This document shows, piece by piece, positions 8,776-17,486 of a DNA stretch of 64,000 nucleotides. The stretch comes from Gemmatimonadota bacterium (GTDB lineage: Bacteria; Gemmatimonadota; Gemmatimonadetes; Longimicrobiales; Gaopeijiaceae), in contig JAPPGI010000052.1 in the NCBI GenBank assembly GCA_028874985.1, forward strand, positions 55,532 through 119,531, given 5' to 3'. The notes below the pieces were generated by a model. It ran no database searches. It had not been told where the DNA came from and worked only from the letters and a program-made list of their open reading frames with translations. The position numbers and the translations under genes are program-made. Position 1 is the stretch's first letter. Each line of letters opens with the position of its first letter.

Positions 8776-10587
8776 ATGATCCCGGACGACGTGGTCGAGG
8801 AGGTCCGTGCCCGGGCCGACATCGTCGGGGTGATCGGCGAATTCGTCCAGTTGAAGAAGGCGGGGAAGGAGTTCCGCGGGCTGAGCCCCTTCAAGCAGGA
8901 GAAGACACCCTCCTTCTACGTGATTCCCGCCAAGGCCTTCTTCCACGATTTTTCCTCCGGCGAGTCGGGCGATGTCTTCTCCTTCCTGATGAAGCACCAG
9001 GGGATGAGCTTCACCGACGCCGTGAAGTACGTGGGTGCCCGCAGCGGAGTCGATGTCCGCGAGGTAAGCGGGCGCGGGAGGGACGATCCCTGGCGACCGT
9101 ACTACGAGGCGTCCGCCTACGCCAACTCGTTCTTCCAGGAACGGCTCCGGGAGTCGGAGGGCGGGGAGGCCGCCCGGGCCTATCTCGAGGGGCGGGGAAT
9201 CGACGGGGAGGCGGCGGAGCGCTTCGGACTGGGGTACGCACCGGACGAATGGGGCGCCTTCCGGGAGGCGGCTTCGGTCCACGGCCTGGATGAAGGGATG
9301 CTGCTCGAGCTGGGCCTCCTCAAGAAGAGCGAGAAGGGCGGCGATCCCTACGACGCCTTCCGCAACCGCATCGTGTTCCCGATCGAGTCGGTTGCGGGGC
9401 GTGTCCTGGCTTTCGGCGGCCGCCTCCTCGGGGAGGCGGGCAGGGGGTCGCCCAAGTACCTCAACTCGCCTGAGAGTCCGATCTTCTCCAAGGGCGAGGT
9501 CCTGTACGGGCTGAGCTGGGCCCGCAACCACATCCGCCGGGATGCCTCCGCCCTTGTCGTCGAGGGCTTCATGGATGTGGTGTCGCTGGCCGCGGTGGAG
9601 ATCCGCAACGTGGTCGCACCGCTGGGAACGGCCCTCACCACCATGCATGCCCGGACCCTGAAGCGATACACCACACAGGTACGCCTCCTCTTCGACAGCG
9701 ACCCGGCCGGACTGCGGGCGACCTTTCGTGCCGCGGACACGCTCCTGGGCCAGGGGCTCCACGCATCGGTGGTTACGCTCCCGGACGGCGAGGATCCGGA
9801 TTCGGTGGCGCGAGCCGGAGGCGCGGAGGCCGTTCGGGGCTTCGTGGCCCAGGCCGTTGATGTGCTGGACCGCAAGATCGCCATGCTGGAGGAGCGCGGC
9901 TGGTTCGATTCGATCGAAAAGACCCGCCGGGCGCTGGACCGGCTTCTCCCGACGCTGCGGGCGGCCCGCGACCCGCGGCTGCGCGACATCTACCTGACAC
10001 GGGTGGCGGAGCGCACCGGGGTCCGGAGGGAGACCCTCGTGGAGGAGATGCGGATGGCGTCGGCGCCTCCCCGTCGAAGCCGTGCGGCCCCCCTGCGAAG
10101 GCGCCCGGCACCGCGCTTTCATGGCCTCGGGGAGGAGCGAACCCTGCTCCTCGTGCTCATCAAGGACCGTGACTGGATCGATAAGGTCGTGGAACGCATC
10201 GGCCCGTCGGATTTGGAGGACGGGGACTACCGTGTAATCTTCGAAGAGTTGATCGCCGACCCGGAACTCGACACGCTCCCGGAAGGCACGCCGCCTGAAA
10301 CCGTTCGCCGCTTCGAGCAACTCATGGCCGATCCGGAAACACTGACCTCGCCGGAGGAAGTCTTCGGCGATGCCGTCGGCAGGATCGAGGGAAACCGGAT
10401 CGATCGCCGGCTCACCGCGAACGCCGAGGAACTGCGCCGTGCCGGACCCGAGGAACAGGGCAGGCTGGTCCGGGATAAACAGGAACTGATGAAGGAGAGG
10501 CAGGCCCTGCCGGTCGATTGGCGCAGATCCGGCAGGATGCTGTCGGCTATCGGAAGAATCCCACAGGAGGGAGAAGACGGAAAGTGA
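8776..10587 (+). CDS. dnaG: DNA primase DnaG lacking zinc ligands
   Basis: Makes RNA primers for replication together with the replicative helicase. The 603-aa protein has the N-terminal CHC2-type region, the catalytic core with GRLLGE, KYLNSPE and KGEVLYGL, a TOPRIM domain with EGFMDV (about residue 258) and DSDPAG (about 300), and a helical C-terminal helicase-interaction region. The zinc finger is intact in shape, but all four metal ligands are replaced: CPFH became S37-P-F-K40, and the later Cys pair became D58 and S61 within FFHDFSSGESGDVF. The rest of the finger (EKTPSF, SGDVFSFLM) is conserved, so this is a zinc-free version rather than a decayed gene. Confidence 0.95.
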   Translation: MIPDDVVEEVRARADIVGVIGEFVQLKKAGKEFRGLSPFKQEKTPSFYVIPAKAFFHDFSSGESGDVFSFLMKHQGMSFTDAVKYVGARSGVDVREVSGRGRDDPWRPYYEASAYANSFFQERLRESEGGEAARAYLEGRGIDGEAAERFGLGYAPDEWGAFREAASVHGLDEGMLLELGLLKKSEKGGDPYDAFRNRIVFPIESVAGRVLAFGGRLLGEAGRGSPKYLNSPESPIFSKGEVLYGLSWARNHIRRDASALVVEGFMDVVSLAAVEIRNVVAPLGTALTTMHARTLKRYTTQVRLLFDSDPAGLRATFRAADTLLGQGLHASVVTLPDGEDPDSVARAGGAEAVRGFVAQAVDVLDRKIAMLEERGWFDSIEKTRRALDRLLPTLRAARDPRLRDIYLTRVAERTGVRRETLVEEMRMASAPPRRSRAAPLRRRPAPRFHGLGEERTLLLVLIKDRDWIDKVVERIGPSDLEDGDYRVIFEELIADPELDTLPEGTPPETVRRFEQLMADPETLTSPEEVFGDAVGRIEGNRIDRRLTANAEELRRAGPEEQGRLVRDKQELMKERQALPVDWRRSGRMLSAIGRIPQEGEDGK

Positions 10588-11360
10588 CGGTCGAGAGCGG
10601 CGCGGTCTCCAGCCGCCTGCTGGAGCTTCAGACCATGGATGCGAGAATCCGGGAAACACGCGACCGTATCGAAGCATACGGTCCCCTGCTGGAAGAGGTG
10701 GAAGCGCCGGCCCTTGAGTTGGCCGAGGAAGCCGGGGTGACCGAAGGCAGGGTCCGCGACCTGCGGCTGGAGGAGCGCCGGCTGCGGCTGGCGGCCGAGG
10801 ACAAGACGGTCCGGGTGCAGCGGCTCGAAGAGCGACTGAAGCTGGTGCGGACGGTCCGCGAGGAAGCGGCGGTTCAGGCTGAACTGGGGCTGATGCGGAG
10901 GGCGCTGGACCAGGAGGAACAGGAGGTGGTGAACCTGCTGGATCAGATTTCGCGGTTCGAGGAACGGCTGGCGGGCCAACGGGCCGCCATGGAGCAGGCC
11001 CGCGCCGCCGTGGACCCCCGCAGGGACGAGCTTCTGGCGGAGCGGGAGCTGGCCCGGTCGGAGGCCGCCACGCTGGAACGGAGCCGCAAGGCAATCGCCG
11101 CCGCGATCGACCCCAGGTATCTGCGCGTCTACGACCACCTCGCCCGTGGGGGGCGTCGCAGTGCCGTGGCCAGCATGACCGAGGACGGGGCGTGCGGATC
11201 CTGCTTCTCGGTCATCCCGCTGCAGCTCCAGAACGAAATCCGCACCCGTGCACCGCTGGTCCGGTGCGAGGCCTGCGGGTTGATCGTGACCTCGCCCGTG
11301 GCGGCGGTGGAGTCGGAGGCGACCGAAATGGAGGCGGCCGACCCCCCGCGTGGCCGGTGA
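10584..11360 (+). CDS. coiled-coil protein with C4 zinc ribbon
   Basis: A 258-aa protein of the family often annotated as C4-type zinc ribbon domain-containing (DUF164). Residues 1-190 form a long, highly charged antiparallel coiled coil; the C-terminal 55 residues carry two Cys pairs, CGSC (about 203) and CEAC (about 228), flanking IPLQLQNEIRT, the family signature. The GTG start overlaps the dnaG stop (GTGA). Relatives are thought to act in nucleic-acid or protein quality-control contexts, but the role here is not known. Position between dnaG and recJ suggests a link with DNA metabolism. Confidence 0.88.
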   Translation: MTVESGAVSSRLLELQTMDARIRETRDRIEAYGPLLEEVEAPALELAEEAGVTEGRVRDLRLEERRLRLAAEDKTVRVQRLEERLKLVRTVREEAAVQAELGLMRRALDQEEQEVVNLLDQISRFEERLAGQRAAMEQARAAVDPRRDELLAERELARSEAATLERSRKAIAAAIDPRYLRVYDHLARGGRRSAVASMTEDGACGSCFSVIPLQLQNEIRTRAPLVRCEACGLIVTSPVAAVESEATEMEAADPPRGR

Positions 11361-11445
11361 GCCCCGGCGGCTCCCGGAACCCCGGCCAGCCCGGAGCCTC
11401 GCCACTCCCGGTGCACGCGCGGCTCCATTCCCCGGCCGTCGGCGG

Positions 11446-13194
11446 GTGAGTCCGGCCCCCTCCGCCGCCGATTCCGGGTTTCATCCGCGGCCCGTCTGGG
11501 AGCTCCGTCCCCCTCCGGACCCGTACGCGGTTCGGGAACTGCAACGCAGCCTCAGGCTTCCCACACCCCTCTGCAGACTGCTGGCCGTGCGCGGACGAGA
11601 CACCCCGGGGGCCGCGAAGTCCTTCCTTCGCCCCCTCCTGGAGGCCCTGCACGACCCCGCCGGGCTGAGGGATGCCGGGACGGCGGCGCGCCGGCTGGCC
11701 CGCGCCGTGAAACGCCGCGAGATGGTGGTGGTGCATGGGGACTACGACGTGGACGGTATCGGCGGGGCCGCGCTGCTGACAGCCTGGATCCGGGAGCTCG
11801 GAGGAAGGGCGGAGGCCATCGTGCCCGACCGGCTGGAGCACGGCTACGACCTCTCGCGGGCCGGGGTGAGGAGGGCGGTGGATCAGGGCGCCTCCGTGCT
11901 GGTGACAGTGGACTGCGGGATCGTGGCCCTCGAACCGGTGCGGCTCGCCTCCGAGGCCGGGATGGACGTGATCGTGACCGACCATCACGCGCCGGGCCCC
12001 GGTCTTCCCGGCGCCTTGGCCGTCGTCAACCCCAGACTCCCGGGGTGTCCGTATCCCAACGCGGATCTCTGCGGCGCCGGAGTCGCATTCAAGGTCGGCC
12101 AGCTCCTCGCGCGCAATCTGGGCCGGCCCGCCGACGAGAGCTGGGAGTACCTGGACCTGGTGGCGCTGGCGACGATCGCCGACCAGATGCCGCTCCGCGG
12201 AGAGAACCGGATTCTGGCACGGTATGGCCTGCGGGCGCTGGCGCGGACCCGCCGGCCGGGGCTCGTGGCCCTCATGGAGTCCGCGAAGGTGAAGCCGGGG
12301 AACGATGTCGAAGCGGGTGCGGTGGCTTTCGGGCTGGGTCCGCGCATCAACGCGGCGGGGAGGGTGGGAGACGCGGAGGCGGCGCTGCGGCTGCTCCTTA
12401 CGACGGATGTTGACGAAGCGCGCCGGTTGGCGGGGGTGCTGGAACGCAACAACAGCGAGCGCCGCGATCTGGAGAAGAGGACCACGGACGAGGCTCTCGC
12501 CGCGTTGGGGCCGGCGTACGATCCCTCCCGGGACCGGGCCGTTGTCATCGCGGGGGACGGCTGGCACCCGGGGGTGATCGGCATCGTCGCGTCGCGGGTG
12601 GTAGAGCGGATCCACCGCCCCGCCATCGTGATCGCGCTGGACGGGGAGGCGGGGCGCGGCAGCGGCCGGTCGATTCCCTCATTCGACCTGCACGGCGCGA
12701 TCTCCGCATGCGCCGGGCACCTCGCGCGCTTCGGCGGCCATCACCAGGCCGCGGGGCTCGACATTCGCCGCGACCGCGTCGACGCCTTCCGGGAAGCGTT
12801 CCTGGCCGTGGCCCGCGACCGCCTGGGGAGCGCGGAACCGCGCCCCGCGCTGGATGTGGATCTGGAGATCGGCCTGGACGAGGTGACCCTCGATCTGAGC
12901 CGCTACACCCGCTATGCGGGACCCTACGGCCGCGGCAACCCCGAACCGGTCTTCATGGCCCGCGGCGTCCGCATCGCCGGGACCCCGCGGGTGCTGAACG
13001 GCGGGCATCTGAAGTTCCTCATGGAGCACGGCGGAAACCGACTGGGTGCGATCGGGTTTCGTCTCGCGGACCGGGTTCCGTTGGAGATGCTGCGAAGCGG
13101 ACCGGTGGACGTCGCCTTCAATCTCCTAGAGAATACCTTCAGGAACTACACTACGGTCGAGGCGAAGGTCGTGGACGTCCGGCCGCGCGGGTGA
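11446..13194 (+). CDS. recJ: single-stranded-DNA-specific exonuclease RecJ
   Basis: 5'-3' ssDNA exonuclease of the DHH superfamily used in recombination and mismatch repair. With the GTG at 11446 the protein is 582 aa. Motifs in order: DYDVDGIGG (about 99), VTVDCG (about 147), VTDHHAPG (about 179), LCGAGVAFK, the DHHA1 domain with GPRINAAGRVGD, SGRSIPSFDLHGA and FGGHHQAAG, then the OB-fold C-terminal domain. An in-frame GTG at 11350 would overlap the upstream stop and add 32 Pro/Arg-rich residues; it cannot be excluded. Catalytic residues are all present. Confidence 0.95.
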   Translation: MSPAPSAADSGFHPRPVWELRPPPDPYAVRELQRSLRLPTPLCRLLAVRGRDTPGAAKSFLRPLLEALHDPAGLRDAGTAARRLARAVKRREMVVVHGDYDVDGIGGAALLTAWIRELGGRAEAIVPDRLEHGYDLSRAGVRRAVDQGASVLVTVDCGIVALEPVRLASEAGMDVIVTDHHAPGPGLPGALAVVNPRLPGCPYPNADLCGAGVAFKVGQLLARNLGRPADESWEYLDLVALATIADQMPLRGENRILARYGLRALARTRRPGLVALMESAKVKPGNDVEAGAVAFGLGPRINAAGRVGDAEAALRLLLTTDVDEARRLAGVLERNNSERRDLEKRTTDEALAALGPAYDPSRDRAVVIAGDGWHPGVIGIVASRVVERIHRPAIVIALDGEAGRGSGRSIPSFDLHGAISACAGHLARFGGHHQAAGLDIRRDRVDAFREAFLAVARDRLGSAEPRPALDVDLEIGLDEVTLDLSRYTRYAGPYGRGNPEPVFMARGVRIAGTPRVLNGGHLKFLMEHGGNRLGAIGFRLADRVPLEMLRSGPVDVAFNLLENTFRNYTTVEAKVVDVRPRG

Positions 13195-13273
13195 TCCGGA
13201 GTCCGATGGTGCAGGACGCCGCAACCCGCGGTTGCCCGATCCGAACCCAGCGAAGAGCCGGGAGCGAGCCCAG

Positions 13274-13864
13274 GTGCGAATCATTGCCGGCAAGTGGAAG
13301 AGCCGCAGGCTGATCCCGGCTCGGGACCGGGCGGTCCGGCCGACCACGGATAGAGTGCGCGAGGCGTGGATGTCGATCCTCGCCCCCCGAATCGAAGGCT
13401 CGGCGGTGGCCGACCTCTTCGCGGGGTCCGGGGCACTCGGGCTGGAAGCGCTGAGCAGGGGCGCATCCCACGTCACCTTCGTCGAACGGAGCCGCAGGGC
13501 GCTTCAGGCTCTTCGGCGCAACATCCGCGCGCTGGGCGCGGACGGCGACACGACGGTGGTGCACGGGGATGCGCTGGCACATCTGGCCGCCCTGGACCCG
13601 CTCCGTTGCGACCTCGCGCTGGCCGATCCGCCCTACGGCCGGGGCTACGCGTCCGATCTAGTCTCCCGGTTTGCAAGGCGGCCCTTCGCCCGCGAACTCT
13701 GGGTCGAACACCATGTCACGGACGTGCTCCACTCCGACATCTCCTTGTGGCAGCGCAGGTACGGGGACACCGTGCTCACGGCGGTCGCACTTCCGCACGG
13801 AGCGGCCCGGGACCAAGACCGCCTCCGGAGGGCCGCGACGGTGCCGGCATCCCGAAGGAGTTGA
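13274..13864 (+). CDS. rsmD: 16S rRNA (guanine966-N2)-methyltransferase RsmD
   Basis: Class I SAM-dependent methyltransferase that modifies G966 of 16S rRNA. The 196-aa protein begins VRIIAGKWKSRRL, matching the family start IxGxxRGRxL, then RPTTDRVREAWMSIL, the SAM-binding FAGSGALGLEALSRGA (about 49) and the catalytic DPPYG (about 118). The GTG start is chosen to match family length; an upstream in-frame start would add 14 residues. rsmD next to coaD is a very common pairing in bacteria, and coaD follows after 26 bases. Confidence 0.94.
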   Translation: MRIIAGKWKSRRLIPARDRAVRPTTDRVREAWMSILAPRIEGSAVADLFAGSGALGLEALSRGASHVTFVERSRRALQALRRNIRALGADGDTTVVHGDALAHLAALDPLRCDLALADPPYGRGYASDLVSRFARRPFARELWVEHHVTDVLHSDISLWQRRYGDTVLTAVALPHGAARDQDRLRRAATVPASRRS

Positions 13865-13890
13865 TTCCCCTTGCAGACAGGTGACTTCCC

Positions 13891-14388
13891 ATGAAGACGC
13901 ACGGTCCCATCGTCGCCGTCTACCCCGGCTCGTTCGACCCGGTCACCCTCGGCCACGAGGATGTGGTCCGGCGGACGCTCCGCTTCTCCGACCGCCTGAT
14001 CGTGGCGGTCGCCGGGTTTTCCACGCAGCCGAAGCGAAGCCTGTTCCCGGTCGCGGAGCGGCTGGAGATCCTCAAGGAGGTGTTCGGCGGCGAGCCTAGG
14101 GTGGAGTGCGTCGCCTTTTCGGGGCTCCTCGTCGACTTCGCCCGCGACATCGGGGCCCGATTCATCATCCGGGGACTGAGGGCCGTATCGGACTTCGACT
14201 ACGAGTTCCAGATGGCGCAGATGAACCGCGAACTGTGGGACGAGGTCGAGACGATCTTCCTGACGCCCGAAGTTCACTACTCCTTCCTCTCCGCCTCCCT
14301 GGTGCGGGAGGTGGCCGCGCTCGGCGGCGACGTCAGCACCTTCGTCTCGCCGCTGGTGCTGCAACGGCTGAAGCGCCGCTTTTCGTGA
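13891..14388 (+). CDS. coaD: pantetheine-phosphate adenylyltransferase CoaD
   Basis: Catalyses the penultimate step of CoA synthesis: 4'-phosphopantetheine plus ATP to dephospho-CoA. The 165-aa protein has the nucleotidyltransferase signature YPGSFDPVTLGH (TxGH form, residues 11-22), RGLRAVSDFDYEFQMAQMNR typical of CoaD, and the ISSTxxR-like segment FLSASLVRE. Family-typical length. The stop overlaps the start of the next gene by 4 bases. Confidence 0.97.
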   Translation: MKTHGPIVAVYPGSFDPVTLGHEDVVRRTLRFSDRLIVAVAGFSTQPKRSLFPVAERLEILKEVFGGEPRVECVAFSGLLVDFARDIGARFIIRGLRAVSDFDYEFQMAQMNRELWDEVETIFLTPEVHYSFLSASLVREVAALGGDVSTFVSPLVLQRLKRRFS

Positions 14389-15230
14389 CCTTCACCGAGC
14401 GTCTGGCGGCACGCGCGCGGCGTCTCAGGCGCAGGATCGCCTTCCCGGAGGGTGACGATCCCCGGGTGGCGAAGGCGGTGGCCGTGCTGGGCCGCCGGGA
14501 GATTGTGGAGCCCGTGGTAGTCCGGGCGGGGGAGGAAGGGACTCTCGCCCGTGCGGTTGCCATGCTCGCGGGGGGCAGGGTGGACGGTGTGGTGGTGGGG
14601 GCGGTCCACACCAGTGCGGAGGTGATCCGGGCGGGGCTGGACGGGGTGGGGCTGAGGCCTGGAGTGCGCACCCTGTCCTCGTCGTTCTTCATGGAGGTGA
14701 ACGACTTCCGGGGCCGCGGGACCGAAGTGCTGACCTTCACGGACGCGGGGGTGGTTCCCGAGCCGGGACCTCGCCGGCTGGTGGAGATCGCCCGGGAGGC
14801 GGTCCGGGTCCGCCGCCTGGTGGTCGGCGACGAACCGCGCGTGGCTTTCCTCTCCTACTCGACGCTGGGGAGCGCGGGCGGCCGTTGCGTCGAGCGGGTC
14901 CGCGAAGCGGTCCGGCGCTTCCGCGCTGCGTGTCCGGAGGTGCCCGCGGACGGCGAACTGCAGGCGGACGCGGCTCTGATCCCCGGGGTTGCCGCCGCCA
15001 AGGCGCCGGGGTCCGAGGCCGCTGGCCGGGCCAACGTCCTGGTCTTCCCCTCGCTGGATGCGGGCAACATCGCGTACAAGCTGGTGGAGAGACTGGCGGG
15101 CGCGACGGCTCTGGGGCCCATTCTGCAGGGCCTGAGCGCCCCGTTGAACGACCTGTCGCGGGGTGCGTCGGTGGCGGACATCACCCATGTCGCCGCTATC
15201 ACGGCGCTGATGGCCGGTGGGGACCGCTGA
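14385..15230 (+). CDS. phosphate acetyl/butyryltransferase family protein, short form
   Basis: Phosphotransacetylase family (acyl-CoA plus phosphate to acyl-phosphate plus CoA). It begins with the family start RRRIAFPEGDDPRVAKA, and has VVGAVHTSAEVIR, SSSFFME, FTDAGVVPEP, AFLSYSTLGSA, GELQADAA, NVLVFPSLDAGNIAYKL and GPILQGLSAPLNDLSRGAS. At 281 aa it is about 40-50 residues shorter than usual. The gap falls between EPVVVRAGEEG and GGRVDGVVVGA, where other family members carry an extra helical segment. Active-site regions remain, so it may be active. The GTG start overlaps coaD (GTGA). No acetate kinase is seen nearby. Confidence 0.85.
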   Translation: MTFTERLAARARRLRRRIAFPEGDDPRVAKAVAVLGRREIVEPVVVRAGEEGTLARAVAMLAGGRVDGVVVGAVHTSAEVIRAGLDGVGLRPGVRTLSSSFFMEVNDFRGRGTEVLTFTDAGVVPEPGPRRLVEIAREAVRVRRLVVGDEPRVAFLSYSTLGSAGGRCVERVREAVRRFRAACPEVPADGELQADAALIPGVAAAKAPGSEAAGRANVLVFPSLDAGNIAYKLVERLAGATALGPILQGLSAPLNDLSRGASVADITHVAAITALMAGGDR

Positions 15231-15277
15231 GGGAGGATGTGAATGGGAGTGAGCCGTCATGGACCCGCGTGCGCCGA

Positions 15278-16693
15278 TCAGAGACCCTCCACCAGCTCGT
15301 AGACGGCCACGCTCTGCTCGTCGAACTCTCCTCTTTCAAGCAGAAGCACCCAGCCCGGGCCCGCGTCGAGAAGGGTCCGGCCTGACGGGATCATGAGGCG
15401 GTGGAGCCACGTGCCGTCCGGACCCAACAGGTGGAACTCCGCGCGACCCCCCAGGTCTCGCCAGGAGTGCGGCACCACCCACACGCCGCCATCCGGTAGC
15501 GGCAGGAGCCCTCTCGACACGTAGGCGGGAAAACGCTCCGGCAGACCGTCGCGAATCTCCGGCCACCTTTCCCTTTCGAAGCTTCGGCGCTCCTCGGCCG
15601 TTTCGTACCCGGCCAGGTAGGCGTCGCGGTAGCGGTTCAGGTGCTCGCGCGTGACTTCGAGGTCCGGACCGTTCCATCTCGCGACTCGCGTGACGCGGCC
15701 GGTCCAGTCGACCTGTTCCAGTTCGTAGTCGTCCGCCGAACCGTACCACACGCCCGCGGCCGTGACCGCGAAGGCCATGTCCCTCCCCCACGTCAACGGC
15801 ATGGAGGCACCATACTCCGTGTAGATGTAGCGCTCCGTCCCGGGGATGCCCGAGCGCAGGGCGGCCACGCTGTCGTCGCGCTCCCAACTCAGCGACATCT
15901 CCCACCGGTATCTGGTACCCATGGCCGCGGTGAGCTCCCACTCGGTGTCCGGCCAGGCTGCGAACACCATGTCGCCGCGCGGCGAGCATGCGGGTGCCCC
16001 GTACGGGCCCGCCTCGCCGAACAACCGCGTATCGACGACGCCGCCGGCCGAATCGAGTTCGGTGATTCTGTCGAGTTGCCAGTCGAATGTCGTGACGGCC
16101 GCTCCCGGGCAGCCTCGGAGCAGCCAGAGTCCCCGATACTCGCCCGGCCCCTCCCCCTCGCGTCCGCTGGTCCACACATGCCGCCCGCCAACGTCGTACA
16201 TCCGGACCTCCCGGCTCTGCTCGTCCGCGACGACCACGCTACCGTTCTCAAGCCGGACGGCGCCCGAGACGTTGCCGAAGAGGTACTCCTCGGGGCCGTC
16301 GAGCAAGCCCACCCTAACCAGCGGCTCGTCGGCGAGCGCCAGGTCCGCCTCGCAGGGGGAATCGCTCTCGACAATCGTCTGAGCCGCGATTCGGGAGATC
16401 GCCGCAGCAACTTGGGCGTCCCGGCTCTCGGTCGCCTCAGGGGTGCGGTTCTCTTCGGCGTCCCGGCCCTCGTACCTGGCAATCGCAAGATCCTGGTAGG
16501 CGACCGTAAGATCCTGGTAGGCAACCAGCTGTTCCAGATAGATCCTTCGGAGGGAATTCAGTTGGCCGATGACATCCCGGGTCACATCATGGGAGTCCGG
16601 ACTGTCGGTTGGAGGCTCCGCCACCTCCGTGAATTCGCAGCTCAAAGCGACCGGAAGAACGAGCGTCGCGGTGGGGAGGCGGATCGCGTTCAT
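15278..16693 (-). CDS. 6-bladed beta-propeller lipoprotein
   Basis: A 471-aa exported protein. The ATG at 16693 has AGGAG 8 bases upstream and gives a short signal (MNAIRLPTATLVLPVALSC) with Cys19 as a plausible though non-ideal lipobox. Residues 20-110 are a helical stalk containing a direct in-frame repeat AYQDLTV/AYQDLAI; the rest is an NHL/6-bladed propeller with GNVSGAVRLENGSVVVAD, REGEGPGEYRG and further blade-like Trp/Asp turns. The GEGPGEY signature is typical of a large propeller family in Gemmatimonadota and Bacteroidota whose function is unknown. Convergent to the Pta-like gene and divergent from the STAS gene. Confidence 0.85.
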   Translation of the reverse strand: MNAIRLPTATLVLPVALSCEFTEVAEPPTDSPDSHDVTRDVIGQLNSLRRIYLEQLVAYQDLTVAYQDLAIARYEGRDAEENRTPEATESRDAQVAAAISRIAAQTIVESDSPCEADLALADEPLVRVGLLDGPEEYLFGNVSGAVRLENGSVVVADEQSREVRMYDVGGRHVWTSGREGEGPGEYRGLWLLRGCPGAAVTTFDWQLDRITELDSAGGVVDTRLFGEAGPYGAPACSPRGDMVFAAWPDTEWELTAAMGTRYRWEMSLSWERDDSVAALRSGIPGTERYIYTEYGASMPLTWGRDMAFAVTAAGVWYGSADDYELEQVDWTGRVTRVARWNGPDLEVTREHLNRYRDAYLAGYETAEERRSFERERWPEIRDGLPERFPAYVSRGLLPLPDGGVWVVPHSWRDLGGRAEFHLLGPDGTWLHRLMIPSGRTLLDAGPGWVLLLERGEFDEQSVAVYELVEGL

Positions 16694-16885
16694 GTGGGGT
16701 GCTCCTGAACCGGAATGAGGCCGGAAGTCCAAGAACCGTCATTTGGTGGGACATTCTGCACGGGCTCACGGTTGCACCGGGGGCCGGCCGCGGTCCGGAG
16801 ACCCGAGATCGTCGATCCCGGGCGATTCTGCCACCCGCAGGGCGTCTCGCCGCTCTCGGTGCTCGCGCGGGTCCATGCACGGAAT

Positions 16886-16893
16886 GCTATACT
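16886..16893 (+). promoter_or_regulatory. extended -10 promoter for the STAS gene
   Basis: TGCTATACT is an extended -10 box (TG-N-TATACT at 16886-16893), about 55 bases before the STAS start. No good -35 is present at 17 bases, as expected for extended -10 promoters. The same TGnTAnnnT form recurs before other transcription units in this window. Confidence 0.5.
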
Positions 16894-16948
16894 TGTTACG
16901 GCCCCGGACAACTTCGCCCGCACCCCTGCCACTCCACCGATCGAGTCC

Positions 16949-17299
16949 ATGTCCCTTACGCAACGGATTGCCGGACGGACCGTCGTGTTCGAAGTCGACG
17001 GGCAGTTGATCGTCGGCAACCGCCACGAACTCAAGCGCAGGATGCTCGCCGCCCTCGCGGACGGGACGCGCGGCTTCGTCATCGATTTCTCCCGGACCGA
17101 GTACATCGACTCGTCGGGGCTGGGCGCGCTGGTCAGCCTGTCGAAGGAGGTCCGGGCGGAGGGTGGCGAGCTGCGGCTGGCCTCCCTCGACGAGGACCTG
17201 CGGACCCTCTTCGAACTGACCGGACTCGACACCTTCTTCCGGATCTCGGACGACGCGGAGGAAGCCCGGCGCACGATCACCACGAACACGCCCTCATAG
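16949..17299 (+). CDS. STAS-domain anti-sigma-factor antagonist
   Basis: A 116-aa single STAS domain of the SpoIIAA/RsbV type. Such proteins bind a kinase anti-sigma factor when unphosphorylated and thereby free a sigma factor. The phosphorylatable serine sits in FSRTEYIDSSGLGALVSL (about residues 46-63), matching the DSSGLG motif. No cognate serine kinase, phosphatase or sigma factor is adjacent, so partners are elsewhere. It is transcribed away from the propeller lipoprotein. Confidence 0.9.
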   Translation: MSLTQRIAGRTVVFEVDGQLIVGNRHELKRRMLAALADGTRGFVIDFSRTEYIDSSGLGALVSLSKEVRAEGGELRLASLDEDLRTLFELTGLDTFFRISDDAEEARRTITTNTPS

Positions 17300-17308
17300 C
17301 CTGCGGCC

Positions 17309-17329
17309 GCCGGGAAGGTAGCCCCCGGC
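17309..17329 (+). terminator. weak stem-loop after the STAS gene
   Basis: GCCGGG and CCCGGC arms (6 bp) around a 9-base loop lie 10 bases after the stop. There is no T-run, so a terminator role is tentative. Confidence 0.25.
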
Positions 17330-17486
17330 CAGGTCCCTGTTCCGTTCTCCCGCTCCTGCCGTACCACCCGCATGAGCCGCGTGTTGTTCGGCTCCTCGTC
17401 CGACCCCCTGCCACCGCCTGCTTCATGGCCGGTTCGGAGGCACCGGGCACGACCCGGAAGATCCGAGCGACACCGACGACTGCCAT

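Noticed and set aside
15231..15277. Terminator between the convergent Pta-like and propeller genes
   Set aside because: No stem-loop of useful strength was found in the 47-base gap.
16462..16528. Tandem repeat in the propeller lipoprotein stalk as a possible mobile repeat
   Set aside because: Only two in-frame units of about 21 bases; explained as local slippage within a helical stalk.
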